This document shows positions 16,275 through 26,390 of a stretch of DNA of 53,437 nucleotides, piece by piece. Source of the DNA: Caldilineaceae bacterium (GTDB lineage: Bacteria; Chloroflexota; Anaerolineae; Caldilineales; Caldilineaceae); assembly GCA_026989655.1 (NCBI GenBank), contig JALSIX010000112.1, positions 1 to 53,437 on the forward strand, given 5' to 3'. The notes beneath the pieces were generated by a model. The model did not search any database. It had not been told where the DNA came from and saw only the letters and a program-made list of their open reading frames with translations. How positions within the stretch are numbered: position 1 is the first letter of the stretch; every line of letters begins with the position of its first letter. The translations under genes and the position numbers were made by a program.

Positions 16275-17231
16275 ATGGACATGGATGCGGTCGTTGGCCT
16301 GCTGCACGCGACCATTCGTCTGGCCACACCCCTGCTCTTCGCGGCCATCGGCGGCCTCTACAACGAACGGGCCGGGGTCATCAACATCGCGCTGGAGGGG
16401 AAGATGCTCCTGGGCGCGCTGGTGGCCTTCATGGTGGCCTTCTCCAGTGGGAGCCCCTGGCTGGGGGTGGTGGCCGCGGCGGCCTCCGGGATGTTGGTGG
16501 CCCTGCTCTTCGCCTATGTGACCATCACCCTGGGCGCGGACCAGATCGTGGCCGCGGTGGCCATCAACCTGATGATGCTGGGCTTCACCGGGGTGGTCTT
16601 CCGGCTCATGAAGGCAGCCATCAGCGGAAGCCTCAGCGCCCCTACCTTCCCGGAGTGGGCCATCCCCGGCCTGGACCGGATCCCCCTCCTGGGGCCGGTC
16701 CTCTTCCGGCACCTGCCCCTGGTCTACCTGGCCTTCCTGTTGGTGCCCCTGGCCCACTTCGTCTTCTACCGCACCACCTGGGGGCTCTCCATCCGCGCCG
16801 TGGGGGAGCACCCGCGGGCCGCGGACACCCTGGGCGTCAAAGTGCGGGCCGTCCGCTACCTGACGGTGCTCTGGGGCGGGGCCATGGCCGCGGTGGGGGG
16901 CGCGGTCCTCTCCATCGGCCACAACAGCACCTTCATCGAGAACATGACCGCGGGCCGGGGCTTCATCGCGTTCTCCGCCATCGTCTTCGGCAAGTGGACG
17001 CCCCTGGGCACCATGCTGGCCTCCCTGCTCTTCGGCTTCGCGGACGCGCTGCAGCTGCGCATCCAGGCCGGGATCCTGGAGCCCCTCTTCCGCAGCCTGG
17101 GCATCCAGGAGGTGGCCTACCAGATCCCGGTGATGCTCCCCTACGTGGTGACCCTGGTGGCCCTCTTCTTCATCGGCAAGAGCCACTGGCCCGCGGCCGC
17201 GGCCATCCACTACGACCGGGAGGAGGGCTGA
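16275..17231 (+). CDS. BMP-type ABC transporter permease (YufQ-like)
   Basis: 318 residues with eight to ten hydrophobic segments and the family motif YNERAGVINIALEGKMLLGALVAF near residue 30, followed by the conserved DQIVAAVAINLM segment. It is the second membrane subunit of the nucleoside-type importer. Its stop codon is 2 bp before the ATPase start. The C-terminus reads ...WPAAAAIHYDREEG. Confidence 0.93.
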   Translation: MDMDAVVGLLHATIRLATPLLFAAIGGLYNERAGVINIALEGKMLLGALVAFMVAFSSGSPWLGVVAAAASGMLVALLFAYVTITLGADQIVAAVAINLMMLGFTGVVFRLMKAAISGSLSAPTFPEWAIPGLDRIPLLGPVLFRHLPLVYLAFLLVPLAHFVFYRTTWGLSIRAVGEHPRAADTLGVKVRAVRYLTVLWGGAMAAVGGAVLSIGHNSTFIENMTAGRGFIAFSAIVFGKWTPLGTMLASLLFGFADALQLRIQAGILEPLFRSLGIQEVAYQIPVMLPYVVTLVALFFIGKSHWPAAAAIHYDREEG

Positions 17232-17233
17232 CC

Positions 17234-18813
<1,580 letters not shown>

Positions 18814-18817
<4 letters not shown>

Positions 18818-19692
18818 CCCCGTTCATCCCGCCCTATGGATCCGCCCTCCGGGAGCGCGTCCGGCAGTGGGCCGCCCACCTGGAGGCCCGGACGATCCCA
18901 GCCCTGGTGTCTGCCCTGGCCCCGGGGGTAGTCCTCTCCTTGCCTCGGCTGCGCCTGGAGGGGCGGGAACCCGTGCGCACACTCCTGGCCGAGCGCATCG
19001 GGAGCTGGTCCCAGGTACGGTTCCACATCCGCCGCCTGTTGGTGGACGGGGAGGCCCCGGTGGCCGCCTTCGAGTGGGTTCTGCGCGCCCAGCAGGCCGA
19101 CCTGGAGGGAGCAGTGGAGCGTCTGGGCGCCACGGTCCTGGACTTCGGCCCGGACGGACGCATCCTCCGGGTCGCCACCTACCTGGACGAGGAGCGGAGC
19201 GGGCCCGTCCCCAGCCTGGACGCGCCCTGGCCCCAGGAGCCCTGGCGTCCTTGCCCGGAGCCTGGCCCGCCCCTCCCCCGGGCCGAGATGGAGGCCCTGG
19301 TCCATACCCTGGCCCGGGCCTGGAACGAGAGCGACATCTCCCTCATCCAGGCCATCGTCCACGACCAGGTGCACCTCTCCCCGCCCTGGACCTACCTGGC
19401 CGGTCGGGAGGCGGTGCTGGCCATGTCCCGCACCTACATGGCCAACCATCGGGACACCCGGGTCACGCCCCACCGCTTCATCATCGACCCGGACCACCCC
19501 CACTGGGGCGTCTGTCAGCAGACCTTCGCCTGCACCCACATCGCCACCGGCCGCCGGGGCGAGGACCACGACTACGCCTTCTTCGCGGTCTGCCAGGGCA
19601 AGCTCCACTACTGGCGCACCTACTTCGACACAGCCCAGAGCGTCCAGTCCGCCTACATCGCCGCGCATCGACCCACGGGAGGCGTTCCCTGA
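18814..19692 (+). CDS. Tandem SnoaL-like (NTF2-fold) protein
   Basis: 292 residues from a GTG that overlaps the ATPase stop (GTGA), with GGAGGAGG upstream. Two consecutive NTF2-like alpha+beta cone domains are apparent: about 10-130 (LEARTIPALVSALAPGV, GREPVRTLLAERIGSW, LDFGPDGRILRVATYLDEER) and about 150-285 (LARAWNESDISLIQAIVHDQVHLSPP, GREAVLAMSRTYM, GKLHYWRTYFDTAQS). The family includes polyketide cyclases, ketosteroid isomerase relatives and many small-molecule binding proteins or hydrolases. Tight coupling to the importer suggests action on the imported compound. The specific reaction is not recognisable; catalytic residues differ widely in this fold. Confidence 0.75.
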
Positions 19693-19761
19693 GCCTCCGA
19701 TGGCCCACCATCACCTCTGTCGTCACGTTTCACGGATCGTCCTTTCCCGTTGCATCGGATC

Positions 19762-20346
19762 ATGCCCAACCCCATTCCCATCACCCATCAGACCCTCCGC
19801 TCTTTCGTGGAGACCGTGCAGAACCAGCGTCACGCCATGGCCGGCGCGGTGATCGCGGCCTCCGCGGCCCAGGCTGCGGCCCTGGGGCGGGCCTGCCTGG
19901 CCATCAGCCGGGAGGACCAGGCGCTGACAGAGCCCTCCGTGGAGGCGGCCATCCAGCGCGTGTCCACCACCGTGGACCTGCTGCTCAGCTGGGCCGACCA
20001 GGACGCGGAGGCCATCGCCCGCTTCGTGGCTCTGCGGGAGACCGGCCAGGAACTCCAGGGACAGCGGCTCCTCTGTCAGGCTCCGTCCCAGGTGGGCTCT
20101 CTGGCCGTGGGGGCGGCGACCCAGCTCCAGGAGGCCCGCTCCTGGGTCTGTGAGCGGGTGCGGGACGACCTGGAGATGGCCATCTCCCTGCTGGCCGGGG
20201 CCGCCCAGGCCGCCATGCTCCTGCTGGACAGCAACCTGCGCCTCTGGCCCGAGCCGGATCTCCTGGCCGAGTTCGAGCCCCTCCGGGCCCGGCTGGAGGC
20301 CCAGATCCGGGCCCTGAGCCCGGTCTCTCGCATTCGGCGCGGCTAA
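19762..20346 (+). CDS. FTCD_C-like (cyclodeaminase/cyclohydrolase family) protein
   Basis: 194 residues from the ATG at 19762; an in-frame TTG at 19750 is also possible, and neither has a clear SD. All-helical. It resembles the formiminotetrahydrofolate cyclodeaminase / methenyl-THF cyclohydrolase family (FchA): a small-residue-rich helix (MAGAVIAASAAQAAALG, 26-42), ADQDAEAIARF (78-88), and DDLEMAISLLAGAAQAAMLLLDSNL (135-159), matching the conserved Asp and Asn-containing helix. The PGGG loop normally before the first helix is absent (HAMAG instead), so folate chemistry may be altered or lost. It sits between the double SnoaL gene and an SDR in the importer cluster. Confidence 0.6.
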   Translation: MPNPIPITHQTLRSFVETVQNQRHAMAGAVIAASAAQAAALGRACLAISREDQALTEPSVEAAIQRVSTTVDLLLSWADQDAEAIARFVALRETGQELQGQRLLCQAPSQVGSLAVGAATQLQEARSWVCERVRDDLEMAISLLAGAAQAAMLLLDSNLRLWPEPDLLAEFEPLRARLEAQIRALSPVSRIRRG

Positions 20347-20378
20347 CCCAGATCCACGCATCGCACACGAGGAACGCC

Positions 20379-21131
20379 ATGGATCCCAAAGGCAAGACCG
20401 CCCTGATCACCGGCGGCGCCCACCGGGTGGGCAAGGCCATCACTCTGGCCCTGGCCCGGGCCGGCGCCAACGTGGTGGTCAACTACCACTCCTCCGCCCA
20501 GGCGGCCCAGGAGACCGTGGCCCAGGTCCAGGCGTTGGGCGTGGACGGGCTGGCCATCCAGGCGGACGTGGGAGACCATCGCCAGGTGGAGGCCATGGTG
20601 GCCGCGGCCCAGGAGCGCTTCGGCGGGGTGGACATCCTGGTCAACAGCGCCTCTCCCTGGCAGACCACCCCCTTTCCCACCCAGGACCTGACCGGCTGGC
20701 ACCGGGTCACCAACGTACTCATCCACGGCTCCTTCTACTGCGCCAACGCGGTGGCGCCCCTCATGCTGGCCAAGGGAGAGGGCGCCATGGTCAACATCCT
20801 GGACCTGGCCGCCTTCGAGCCCTGGCCCCACTTCGCGGCCCACAGCGTGGGCAAGACCGCTCTCCTGGGGCTGACCCGGCAGCTGGCCCTGGAACTGGCC
20901 CCCACCGTCCGGGTCAACGCGGTGGCACCCGGGCCGGTCCTGCCCCCGCCGGACTACGACCCAGAGCGGGTGGAGAAGTTGGCCCGCCAGACTCTCCTGG
21001 GCCGCTGGGGCACGCCCGAGGACGTGGCCCAGGCGGTCCTCTACCTGGTCCAGGCCCCCTTCGTCACCGGCGTGGTCCTGCCCGTGGACGGGGGGCAGCG
21101 CTTCGGCCACCGAAAGCGCCAACACGGCTGA
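20379..21131 (+). CDS. SDR-family protein, pteridine-reductase-like, catalytic Tyr replaced by His
   Basis: 250 residues. TGGAHRVGKA (11-20) is the cofactor motif of the PTR1/FolM pteridine-reductase-like SDRs, NSAS (89-92) is conserved, and NILDLAAFEPWP resembles the NIxDxxA..PWP segment of that group. The YxxxK motif, however, reads HSVGK: His155 occupies the position of the catalytic Tyr, while Lys159 is retained (codon CAC at about 20841). Activity by the usual Tyr-dependent route is therefore doubtful. It lies 32 bp after the FTCD_C-like gene and 10 bp before the FGGY kinase, in the same operon. Confidence 0.88.
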   Translation: MDPKGKTALITGGAHRVGKAITLALARAGANVVVNYHSSAQAAQETVAQVQALGVDGLAIQADVGDHRQVEAMVAAAQERFGGVDILVNSASPWQTTPFPTQDLTGWHRVTNVLIHGSFYCANAVAPLMLAKGEGAMVNILDLAAFEPWPHFAAHSVGKTALLGLTRQLALELAPTVRVNAVAPGPVLPPPDYDPERVEKLARQTLLGRWGTPEDVAQAVLYLVQAPFVTGVVLPVDGGQRFGHRKRQHG

Positions 21132-21141
21132 GGCGTTCACC

Positions 21142-22671
21142 ATGCCCTCAGGCATCCTGGGGCTGGACGTGGGGACCTCCTCCGTCAAGGCCGTGCTCTT
21201 CGACACGGACGGGGCCATCCGCGGGGAAGCCCGGGTGGCCTATCCCCTCGCCACGCCCCGCCCGGGCTGGGTGGAACAGGACCCGGAGACCCTGTGGCAG
21301 GCCCTGCTCCGGGCCGCCCAGGCTGCCACCGCCCAGGCGCCGGAGCTGCAGGTGCGCGGCCTGGCCATGGCCGCCCAGAGCGGCTCCCTCCTCCTGGCCG
21401 ACGAGACGGGACGCCCCCTGGCCCCCTTCATCACCTGGATGGACGGCCGCAGCGCGGCTCTGGTGGCCCGCTGGCGGGCGGAAGGACGGGGATCCACGAT
21501 CCGGGCCGTGAGCGGCTGGTCCCTGCACCCTGGGCTGGGCCTGCCCACTCTGGCCTGGCTGGGGGAGGAGATGCCCGCGCTCCTGGGACGGGCCCGGCGC
21601 ATCCTCTCGGTGAACGACTTCCTGGCCCACCGGCTCACGGGACGTTTCGCCACCAACCCCTCCAACGCCGCGGGCCTGCAGCTCCTGGACGTGCGCACCG
21701 GGGATTGGAGCCCGGAGCTCTGCGCCCTGGCCGGCATCTCCCCGGAGCGGCTCTCCCCGGTGCGGCCCAGCGGCGCCGTGATCGGCCGTCTTCGCCCGGA
21801 GGCGGCCCAGGCCACCGGCCTGCCCCAGGACGCGGTGGTGGTCAACGGCGGCCACGACCAGGCCTGCACCGCCCTGGCCCTGGGCATCACCCAGCCGGGG
21901 CGCTTCCTCCTGGCCTGTGGCACGGCCTGGGTCCTCACCGGCGTCACGGACCGGCCGGATCCGCCGGGCCTGCCCGCCACCCTGGACGTGAGCGGCCACG
22001 TGTTGCCCCACCGCTGGACGATCTCCCAGTCCTTGGGCGGGCTGGGCGCGTCCCTGGAGTGGTGGGTGGCCCAGGCCTGGCAGGGGCCGGACCCTGCTCG
22101 CCCTGCGCCCCGGGAGGCCCGTTTCGCCGCTCTGGACCGGGAGCTGGCCGAGACCCGGCCAGGCAGCCGTGGGCTCCTCTTCCTGCCCATGACCGGCGGC
22201 CACCGGGATCCGTCCACCAGCCGGGCCGGTGGCTTCCTGGGCCTGGGCCTGGAGCACAGCCGGGGGGAGATGGCCCGGGCCATCCTGGAGAGCGGGGCCT
22301 ACGAGCTGGCCTGGGCCCTGGATCCGGTGCAGGCGGCCGGCCTGCCCGTGGATGCCCTGTGGATGGTGGGCGGCGGGGCTCGCAGCGCCCTCTGGCCAGC
22401 CATCCTGGCGGATGTGACGGGCCTGGCCATCCACCTGCCCCAGGGAGAGCACTGGCCCGCTCTGGGCGCGGCGCTCCTGGCCGGGGCGGGAAGTGGCCTC
22501 TTTCCCGGGCTGGAGGAAGGCCGGACCTGGGGCTCGGCTTCGGTGGCCCGGACGGTGACGCCGGATGGGGAGAGGGAGCGGATCTATCGGGAGCTGTTCG
22601 TTCGCTATCGGAAGGCAGTGCGAGAGTGGGCCGGAGAAGCTCGGGATCCAACAGGGAGGGAAGCAGCGTGA
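21142..22671 (+). CDS. FGGY-family carbohydrate kinase (xylulokinase-like)
   Basis: 509 residues with the two-lobe actin-like ATPase fold. The N-terminal phosphate loop reads GLDVGTSSVKAVLFD (7-21), WMDGRSA and GWVEQDPETLW are typical, and NGGHDQACTA carries the likely catalytic Asp. The C-terminal adenosine segment MVGGGARSALWPAILADVTG is conserved. It would phosphorylate an imported sugar or polyol with ATP. It is preceded by an SDR (10 bp) and overlaps the next SDR gene by GTGA. An oxidoreductase-kinase-oxidoreductase order is common in pentose and polyol catabolism. The substrate is not specified by the motifs. Confidence 0.9.
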   Translation: MPSGILGLDVGTSSVKAVLFDTDGAIRGEARVAYPLATPRPGWVEQDPETLWQALLRAAQAATAQAPELQVRGLAMAAQSGSLLLADETGRPLAPFITWMDGRSAALVARWRAEGRGSTIRAVSGWSLHPGLGLPTLAWLGEEMPALLGRARRILSVNDFLAHRLTGRFATNPSNAAGLQLLDVRTGDWSPELCALAGISPERLSPVRPSGAVIGRLRPEAAQATGLPQDAVVVNGGHDQACTALALGITQPGRFLLACGTAWVLTGVTDRPDPPGLPATLDVSGHVLPHRWTISQSLGGLGASLEWWVAQAWQGPDPARPAPREARFAALDRELAETRPGSRGLLFLPMTGGHRDPSTSRAGGFLGLGLEHSRGEMARAILESGAYELAWALDPVQAAGLPVDALWMVGGGARSALWPAILADVTGLAIHLPQGEHWPALGAALLAGAGSGLFPGLEEGRTWGSASVARTVTPDGERERIYRELFVRYRKAVREWAGEARDPTGREAA

Positions 22672-23462
22672 CGGAAACCATCTGCCGCCGTTTTGTGGGC
22701 CAGGTGGCCTTCATCACCGGGGGCGCCAAGGGGATCGGTCGGGCCTGCGCCCTGCGCTTTGCCCAGGAAGGGGCTCACGTGGCCAGCTTCGACCTGGACC
22801 AGACGGCCAACCAGGAGACTGTGGCCCATTGCCGGGAGTTGGGGGTGGAGGCCCTGGCCATCACCGGGGACGTGCGGGACAGGGAGGCGGTGCAGGGCGC
22901 GGTCTCCCAGGTGATGGAGCGCTGGGGGCGCTTGGACGTGGTGGTGGCCTCCGCGGGGATCTTCACCGGGGGTCCTCTGGACCAGGTTCCCCTGGAGGAG
23001 TGGCAGAAGACCTTGGCCACCAATTTGACCGGTGTCTTCCTGGTGAACCAGGCCGTGGCCCCCATCCTCCGGTCCCAAGGATGGGGGAGCATCGTCAATA
23101 TCTCCAGCATGGCCGGGAAGACCAGCTTCCCCGGCAACGCGGCCTACTCCGCGTCCAAGAGCGGGGTCATCGGCCTGACCCGCTCCGTGGCCATGGAGCT
23201 GGCCCCCTACGGGGTGACGGTCAACGCGCTCTGCCCGGGAAACACCCTCACGGACATGGTGCGACAGGTGGCAGAGCAGATCGGGGGTTCCCTGGGGATG
23301 AGCGGGGAGGCGTGGCTGGCCATGCGGGCGGAGGACTGCCCCATGAAGCGGATCGCGGAGCCCTGGGAGATGGCCGGAGTGGTGGCCTTTCTGGCCTCCG
23401 AGGATGCCCGCTACCTCACGGGCCAGGCCATCGAGGTGGATGGGGGAATGGTGCTCTGCTGA
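22668..23462 (+). CDS. SDR-family NAD(P)-dependent oxidoreductase
   Basis: 264 residues from the GTG at 22668, overlapping the kinase stop by 4 bp with GGAGGG upstream. TGGAKGIG (17-24), Asp42 in SFDLDQ at the end of beta-2 (favouring NAD), Ser147 in NISS, and Tyr160/Lys164 (YSASK) form a complete classical SDR active site. It resembles sorbitol/xylitol or 3-ketoacyl-ACP-type dehydrogenases. It is the last gene of the plus-strand cluster; the convergent MFS gene ends 60 bp away, with no obvious hairpin terminator between. Confidence 0.9.
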   Translation: MTETICRRFVGQVAFITGGAKGIGRACALRFAQEGAHVASFDLDQTANQETVAHCRELGVEALAITGDVRDREAVQGAVSQVMERWGRLDVVVASAGIFTGGPLDQVPLEEWQKTLATNLTGVFLVNQAVAPILRSQGWGSIVNISSMAGKTSFPGNAAYSASKSGVIGLTRSVAMELAPYGVTVNALCPGNTLTDMVRQVAEQIGGSLGMSGEAWLAMRAEDCPMKRIAEPWEMAGVVAFLASEDARYLTGQAIEVDGGMVLC

Positions 23463-23522
23463 GGGGGATTGGGGGCGTGCGGCCTCCGAGTTCGGCCATG
23501 TCGCCTCCGCTGTGGAGGGCGT

Positions 23523-25052
23523 TCAATCCGCCGCGCTGACCTGGGCTGTATCCAGGGCCATCTCCCTTTCCTGGCCGGCGAAGAAGCGCCAGAAGAGCAG
23601 GGCCGAGACGGTCAGGAAGGCGGCCATGACCATGAACGGCGCCTGGTAGTTCCCCGTGTCCATCAGGCGGCTGCCCAGAAAGCTTCCCAGGCCCGAGACC
23701 GCGCCGGCCAGAGCCATCTGGACCCCCACCTGGGTTCCCCGCTCCCCCGGATCCAGCAGCTCCATGGCAAAGGCGGCGCGGATAGGACCGGCCATGTTCA
23801 TGAGGGTGATGCGGGCGATGTGGGCCAGCCCGGCCACGGTAAGAACAGAGCCCAGAGCGCTGCCCACGTTCGGCGAGAAGGCCAGGAGAACCAGGAAGGG
23901 CACCGCGGCCAGCCGGGTGAGGACCACAGAGCGTACTTTGCCCAGGCGTTGGGCTAGCAGAGGCGCCAGGAAGGCCGCCCCCACCAGGAAGGCCTGCCCC
24001 GCGGCGAAGGTGACCCCGATCTCCACCTCCAGACTGCCCAGGCCCTGGTGGAAGAAGACGTTGAGCAGAGGCAGGACGAACCCGGCGCCGAAGGCCAGAA
24101 CCACCTCCGGCGCGGTGAGCCGCCAGATCCGGTCCGGGTGGGTGACGTTGGCGAATAGGTCCCGCAGGCCGGTCACCGGAGCGCTGGGGAGCGCGGTCTG
24201 CTCCAGCATGAGCGCGGGGATGAGGGAGGCGAACCAGCCCCCGATCCCTGCGTAGGCCACCAGTCGGTAGGTCTGGATGGTGGCGTCTGGGCCTGTGCCG
24301 GCCAGGAGCAAGGGCACCAGGCCGGCCAGGACGGAGCCGATGATGGCCGCGGCGGTCCGGGTGCCCTCGGCCACGCTGAAGAGATGGACCCGCTCGTAGT
24401 CCGCGGAGTTCTCCGCCATGAAGGCCGGCTCTGCCACCCCGTGTATCGCGCTGAAGACGCCGCTTAGGGCCCCGGTGGCCAGGAGCAGGGCCGGGTTGCC
24501 CGTGGAGATGGCGATGAGGGACATGACCGCGCCGCCTCCGTCCCCCAGGATGAAGGAGAGCTTCCGTCCCAACCGGTCCGAGATGAGGCCGGCCGGCACC
24601 GCGAAGAGGGCCCGGGTGATGGAGGCCAGGAGGATGCGCAGGCCGATGAAGGCGATGGGGAAACCCAGCTCCAGCAGATAGAGGTTGAAGAGGACCATCC
24701 AGGTGCCGTGGATCACGTCCATGCCCACCACGTGGACCATATAGAGCCGGGCGTTGCGGCTGAAGAGACGCATCTTGGCCACGTAGCCGCCGATCCCTTT
24801 CCCCGCGTGGAAGCGCTCCGGCGTCACCGGTTCCGGCTTCCTCTGGCCGGTGAAGAGGATGATGGCCACGCCCGCGATGACGGCCAGGCCGAAGAGCAGG
24901 AAGCCCCAGGCCAAAGGGCCGGCCAACACCGAGGCCTGGCCCTCTCCGCCCCCGTGGGCCAGGGCCTGGCCGGGGATCCCCAGGGCAAGCAGAGTCACAG
25001 CTGTTGGGAGGACGGCCCATCGGGCCCTTGGGCCAGTTCGGAGGCAGGTCAT
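23523..25052 (-). CDS. MFS transporter with an extra N-terminal signal-like/TM module
   Basis: 509 residues from the ATG at 25052, chosen for GAGGAG 8 bases upstream; the open frame extends to 25136 without support. The core is a 12-TM major facilitator with motif A GLISDRLGRK between TM2 and TM3. In front lies an unusual extra module: a signal-peptide-like hydrophobic stretch ending AQALAHGGGEGQ and a further membrane helix (about 45-67), joined by a charged loop to the MFS core. It resembles drug/solute exporters but no substrate motif is evident. It is monocistronic; the 1.2-kb palindromic repeat array lies upstream of its start. Confidence 0.85.
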   Translation of the reverse strand: MTCLRTGPRARWAVLPTAVTLLALGIPGQALAHGGGEGQASVLAGPLAWGFLLFGLAVIAGVAIILFTGQRKPEPVTPERFHAGKGIGGYVAKMRLFSRNARLYMVHVVGMDVIHGTWMVLFNLYLLELGFPIAFIGLRILLASITRALFAVPAGLISDRLGRKLSFILGDGGGAVMSLIAISTGNPALLLATGALSGVFSAIHGVAEPAFMAENSADYERVHLFSVAEGTRTAAAIIGSVLAGLVPLLLAGTGPDATIQTYRLVAYAGIGGWFASLIPALMLEQTALPSAPVTGLRDLFANVTHPDRIWRLTAPEVVLAFGAGFVLPLLNVFFHQGLGSLEVEIGVTFAAGQAFLVGAAFLAPLLAQRLGKVRSVVLTRLAAVPFLVLLAFSPNVGSALGSVLTVAGLAHIARITLMNMAGPIRAAFAMELLDPGERGTQVGVQMALAGAVSGLGSFLGSRLMDTGNYQAPFMVMAAFLTVSALLFWRFFAGQEREMALDTAQVSAAD

Positions 25053-25204
25053 GTCGGGGCTCCTCTTCTGGGAAACGATGGATGCAGGATGGTTGTCAAG
25101 TTCCCGTGGCGTGGGCGCTTTCTTCGTGCTCAGCATACCACGGTCCTGTGCCTCCAGCCATCCGGCGAGGGGACATCGCAGGGCCTGTACTTTCGTCCAG
25201 GTGA

Positions 25205-26390
25205 GGGAGGTTGGCGCACTTCAGTGCGTAGATACATTCTAGAATGCGCGCTGAAGCGCGCACGACGAACGGGAGGTGCGCGGAAGCGGGCACGACGAGC
25301 ACTATGAACGGGTTCGAGGTTGGGGTTGGTAGTACGCACTTCAGTGCGCAGATACATTCCAGAATGCGCGCTGAAGCGCGCACGACGAGCACTATGAACC
25401 GAGGTTGGGGTTGGTAGTGCGCACTTCAGTGCGCAGATACATTCCAGAAGGCGCGCTGAAGCGCGCACTACGAACAGGAGGTGCGCGGAAGCGGGCACGA
25501 CGAGCACTATGAACGGGTTCGAGGTTGGGGTTGGTAGTGCGCACTTCAGTGCGCAGATACATTCCAGAAGGCGCGCTGAAGCGGGCGCGACGAACGGGAA
25601 GCGAAGCGGAAGCGGGCACGACGAGCACTATGAACGGGTTCGAGGTTGGGGTTGGTAGTGCGCACTTCAGTGCGTAGATACATTCCAGAATACGCGCTGA
25701 AGCGCGCACTACGAACGGGAAGCGCGCGGGAGCGGGCACGACGAGCACTATGAACGGGTTCGAGGTTGGGGTTGGTAGTGCGCACTTCAGTGCGCAGATA
25801 CATTCCAGAAGGCGCGCTGAAGCGGGCGCGACGAACGGGAAGCGAAGCGGAAGCGGGCACGACGAGCACTATGAACGAGTTCGAGGTCGGGGTTGGTAGT
25901 GCGCACTTCAGTGCGTAGATACATTCCAGAAGGCGCGCTGAAGCGCGCACTACGAACGGGAAGCGAAGCGGAAGCGGGCACGACGAGCACTATGAACGAG
26001 TTCGAGGTTGGGGTTGGTAGTGCGCACTTCAGTGCGTAGATACATTCCAGAAGGCGCGCTGAAGCGCGCACTACGAACGGGAAGCGAAGCGGAAGCGGGC
26101 ACGACGAGCACTATGAACGAGTTCGAGGTTGGGGTTGGTAGTGCGCACTTCAGTGCGTAGATACCCGCGCCAGTCCGGAAGGCGCGCTGAAGCGCGCACT
26201 ACGAACAGGAGGTGCGCGGAAGCGGGCACGACGAGCACTATGAACGGGTTCGAGGTTGGGGTTGGTAGTGCGCACTTCAGTGCGTAGATCCATTCTAGAA
26301 TGCGCGCTGAAGCGCGCACTACGAACGGGAAGCGCGCTGAAGCGCGCACGACGAACGGGAGGCGAGCGGAGGTGGGCACGACGAACGGGG
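25205..26390. repeat. Array of ten ~120-bp palindrome-rich tandem repeats
   Basis: The marker CACTTCAGTGCG occurs at 25217, 25337, 25422, 25542, 25663, 25783, 25904, 26025, 26146 and 26273. Spacing is mostly 120 or 121 bp, once 85 (a copy lacking the middle module) and once 127 (longer linker). Each unit holds two small hairpins, GCGCACTTCAGTGCGC and GCGCGCTGAAGCGCGC, which are also imperfect inverted copies of each other (16 of 18 paired over the extended arms), then a module GAACGGGAAGCG... and a tail containing GAACGGGTTCGAGGTTGGGG. The whole unit is conserved, so this is not a CRISPR. The array ends exactly at the stop codon of the response regulator. Small open frames through it are repeat artefacts. 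Confidence 0.9.

Noticed and set aside
25310-26260. tRNA-like T-loop motif (GGTTCGAGG) in each repeat
   Set aside because: No acceptor, D or anticodon arms surround it; the match to the T-loop consensus is coincidental.
25205-26390. CRISPR array
   Set aside because: The full 120-bp period is conserved including the parts that would be spacers, the palindromic parts are too short and doubled, and no cas genes are present.
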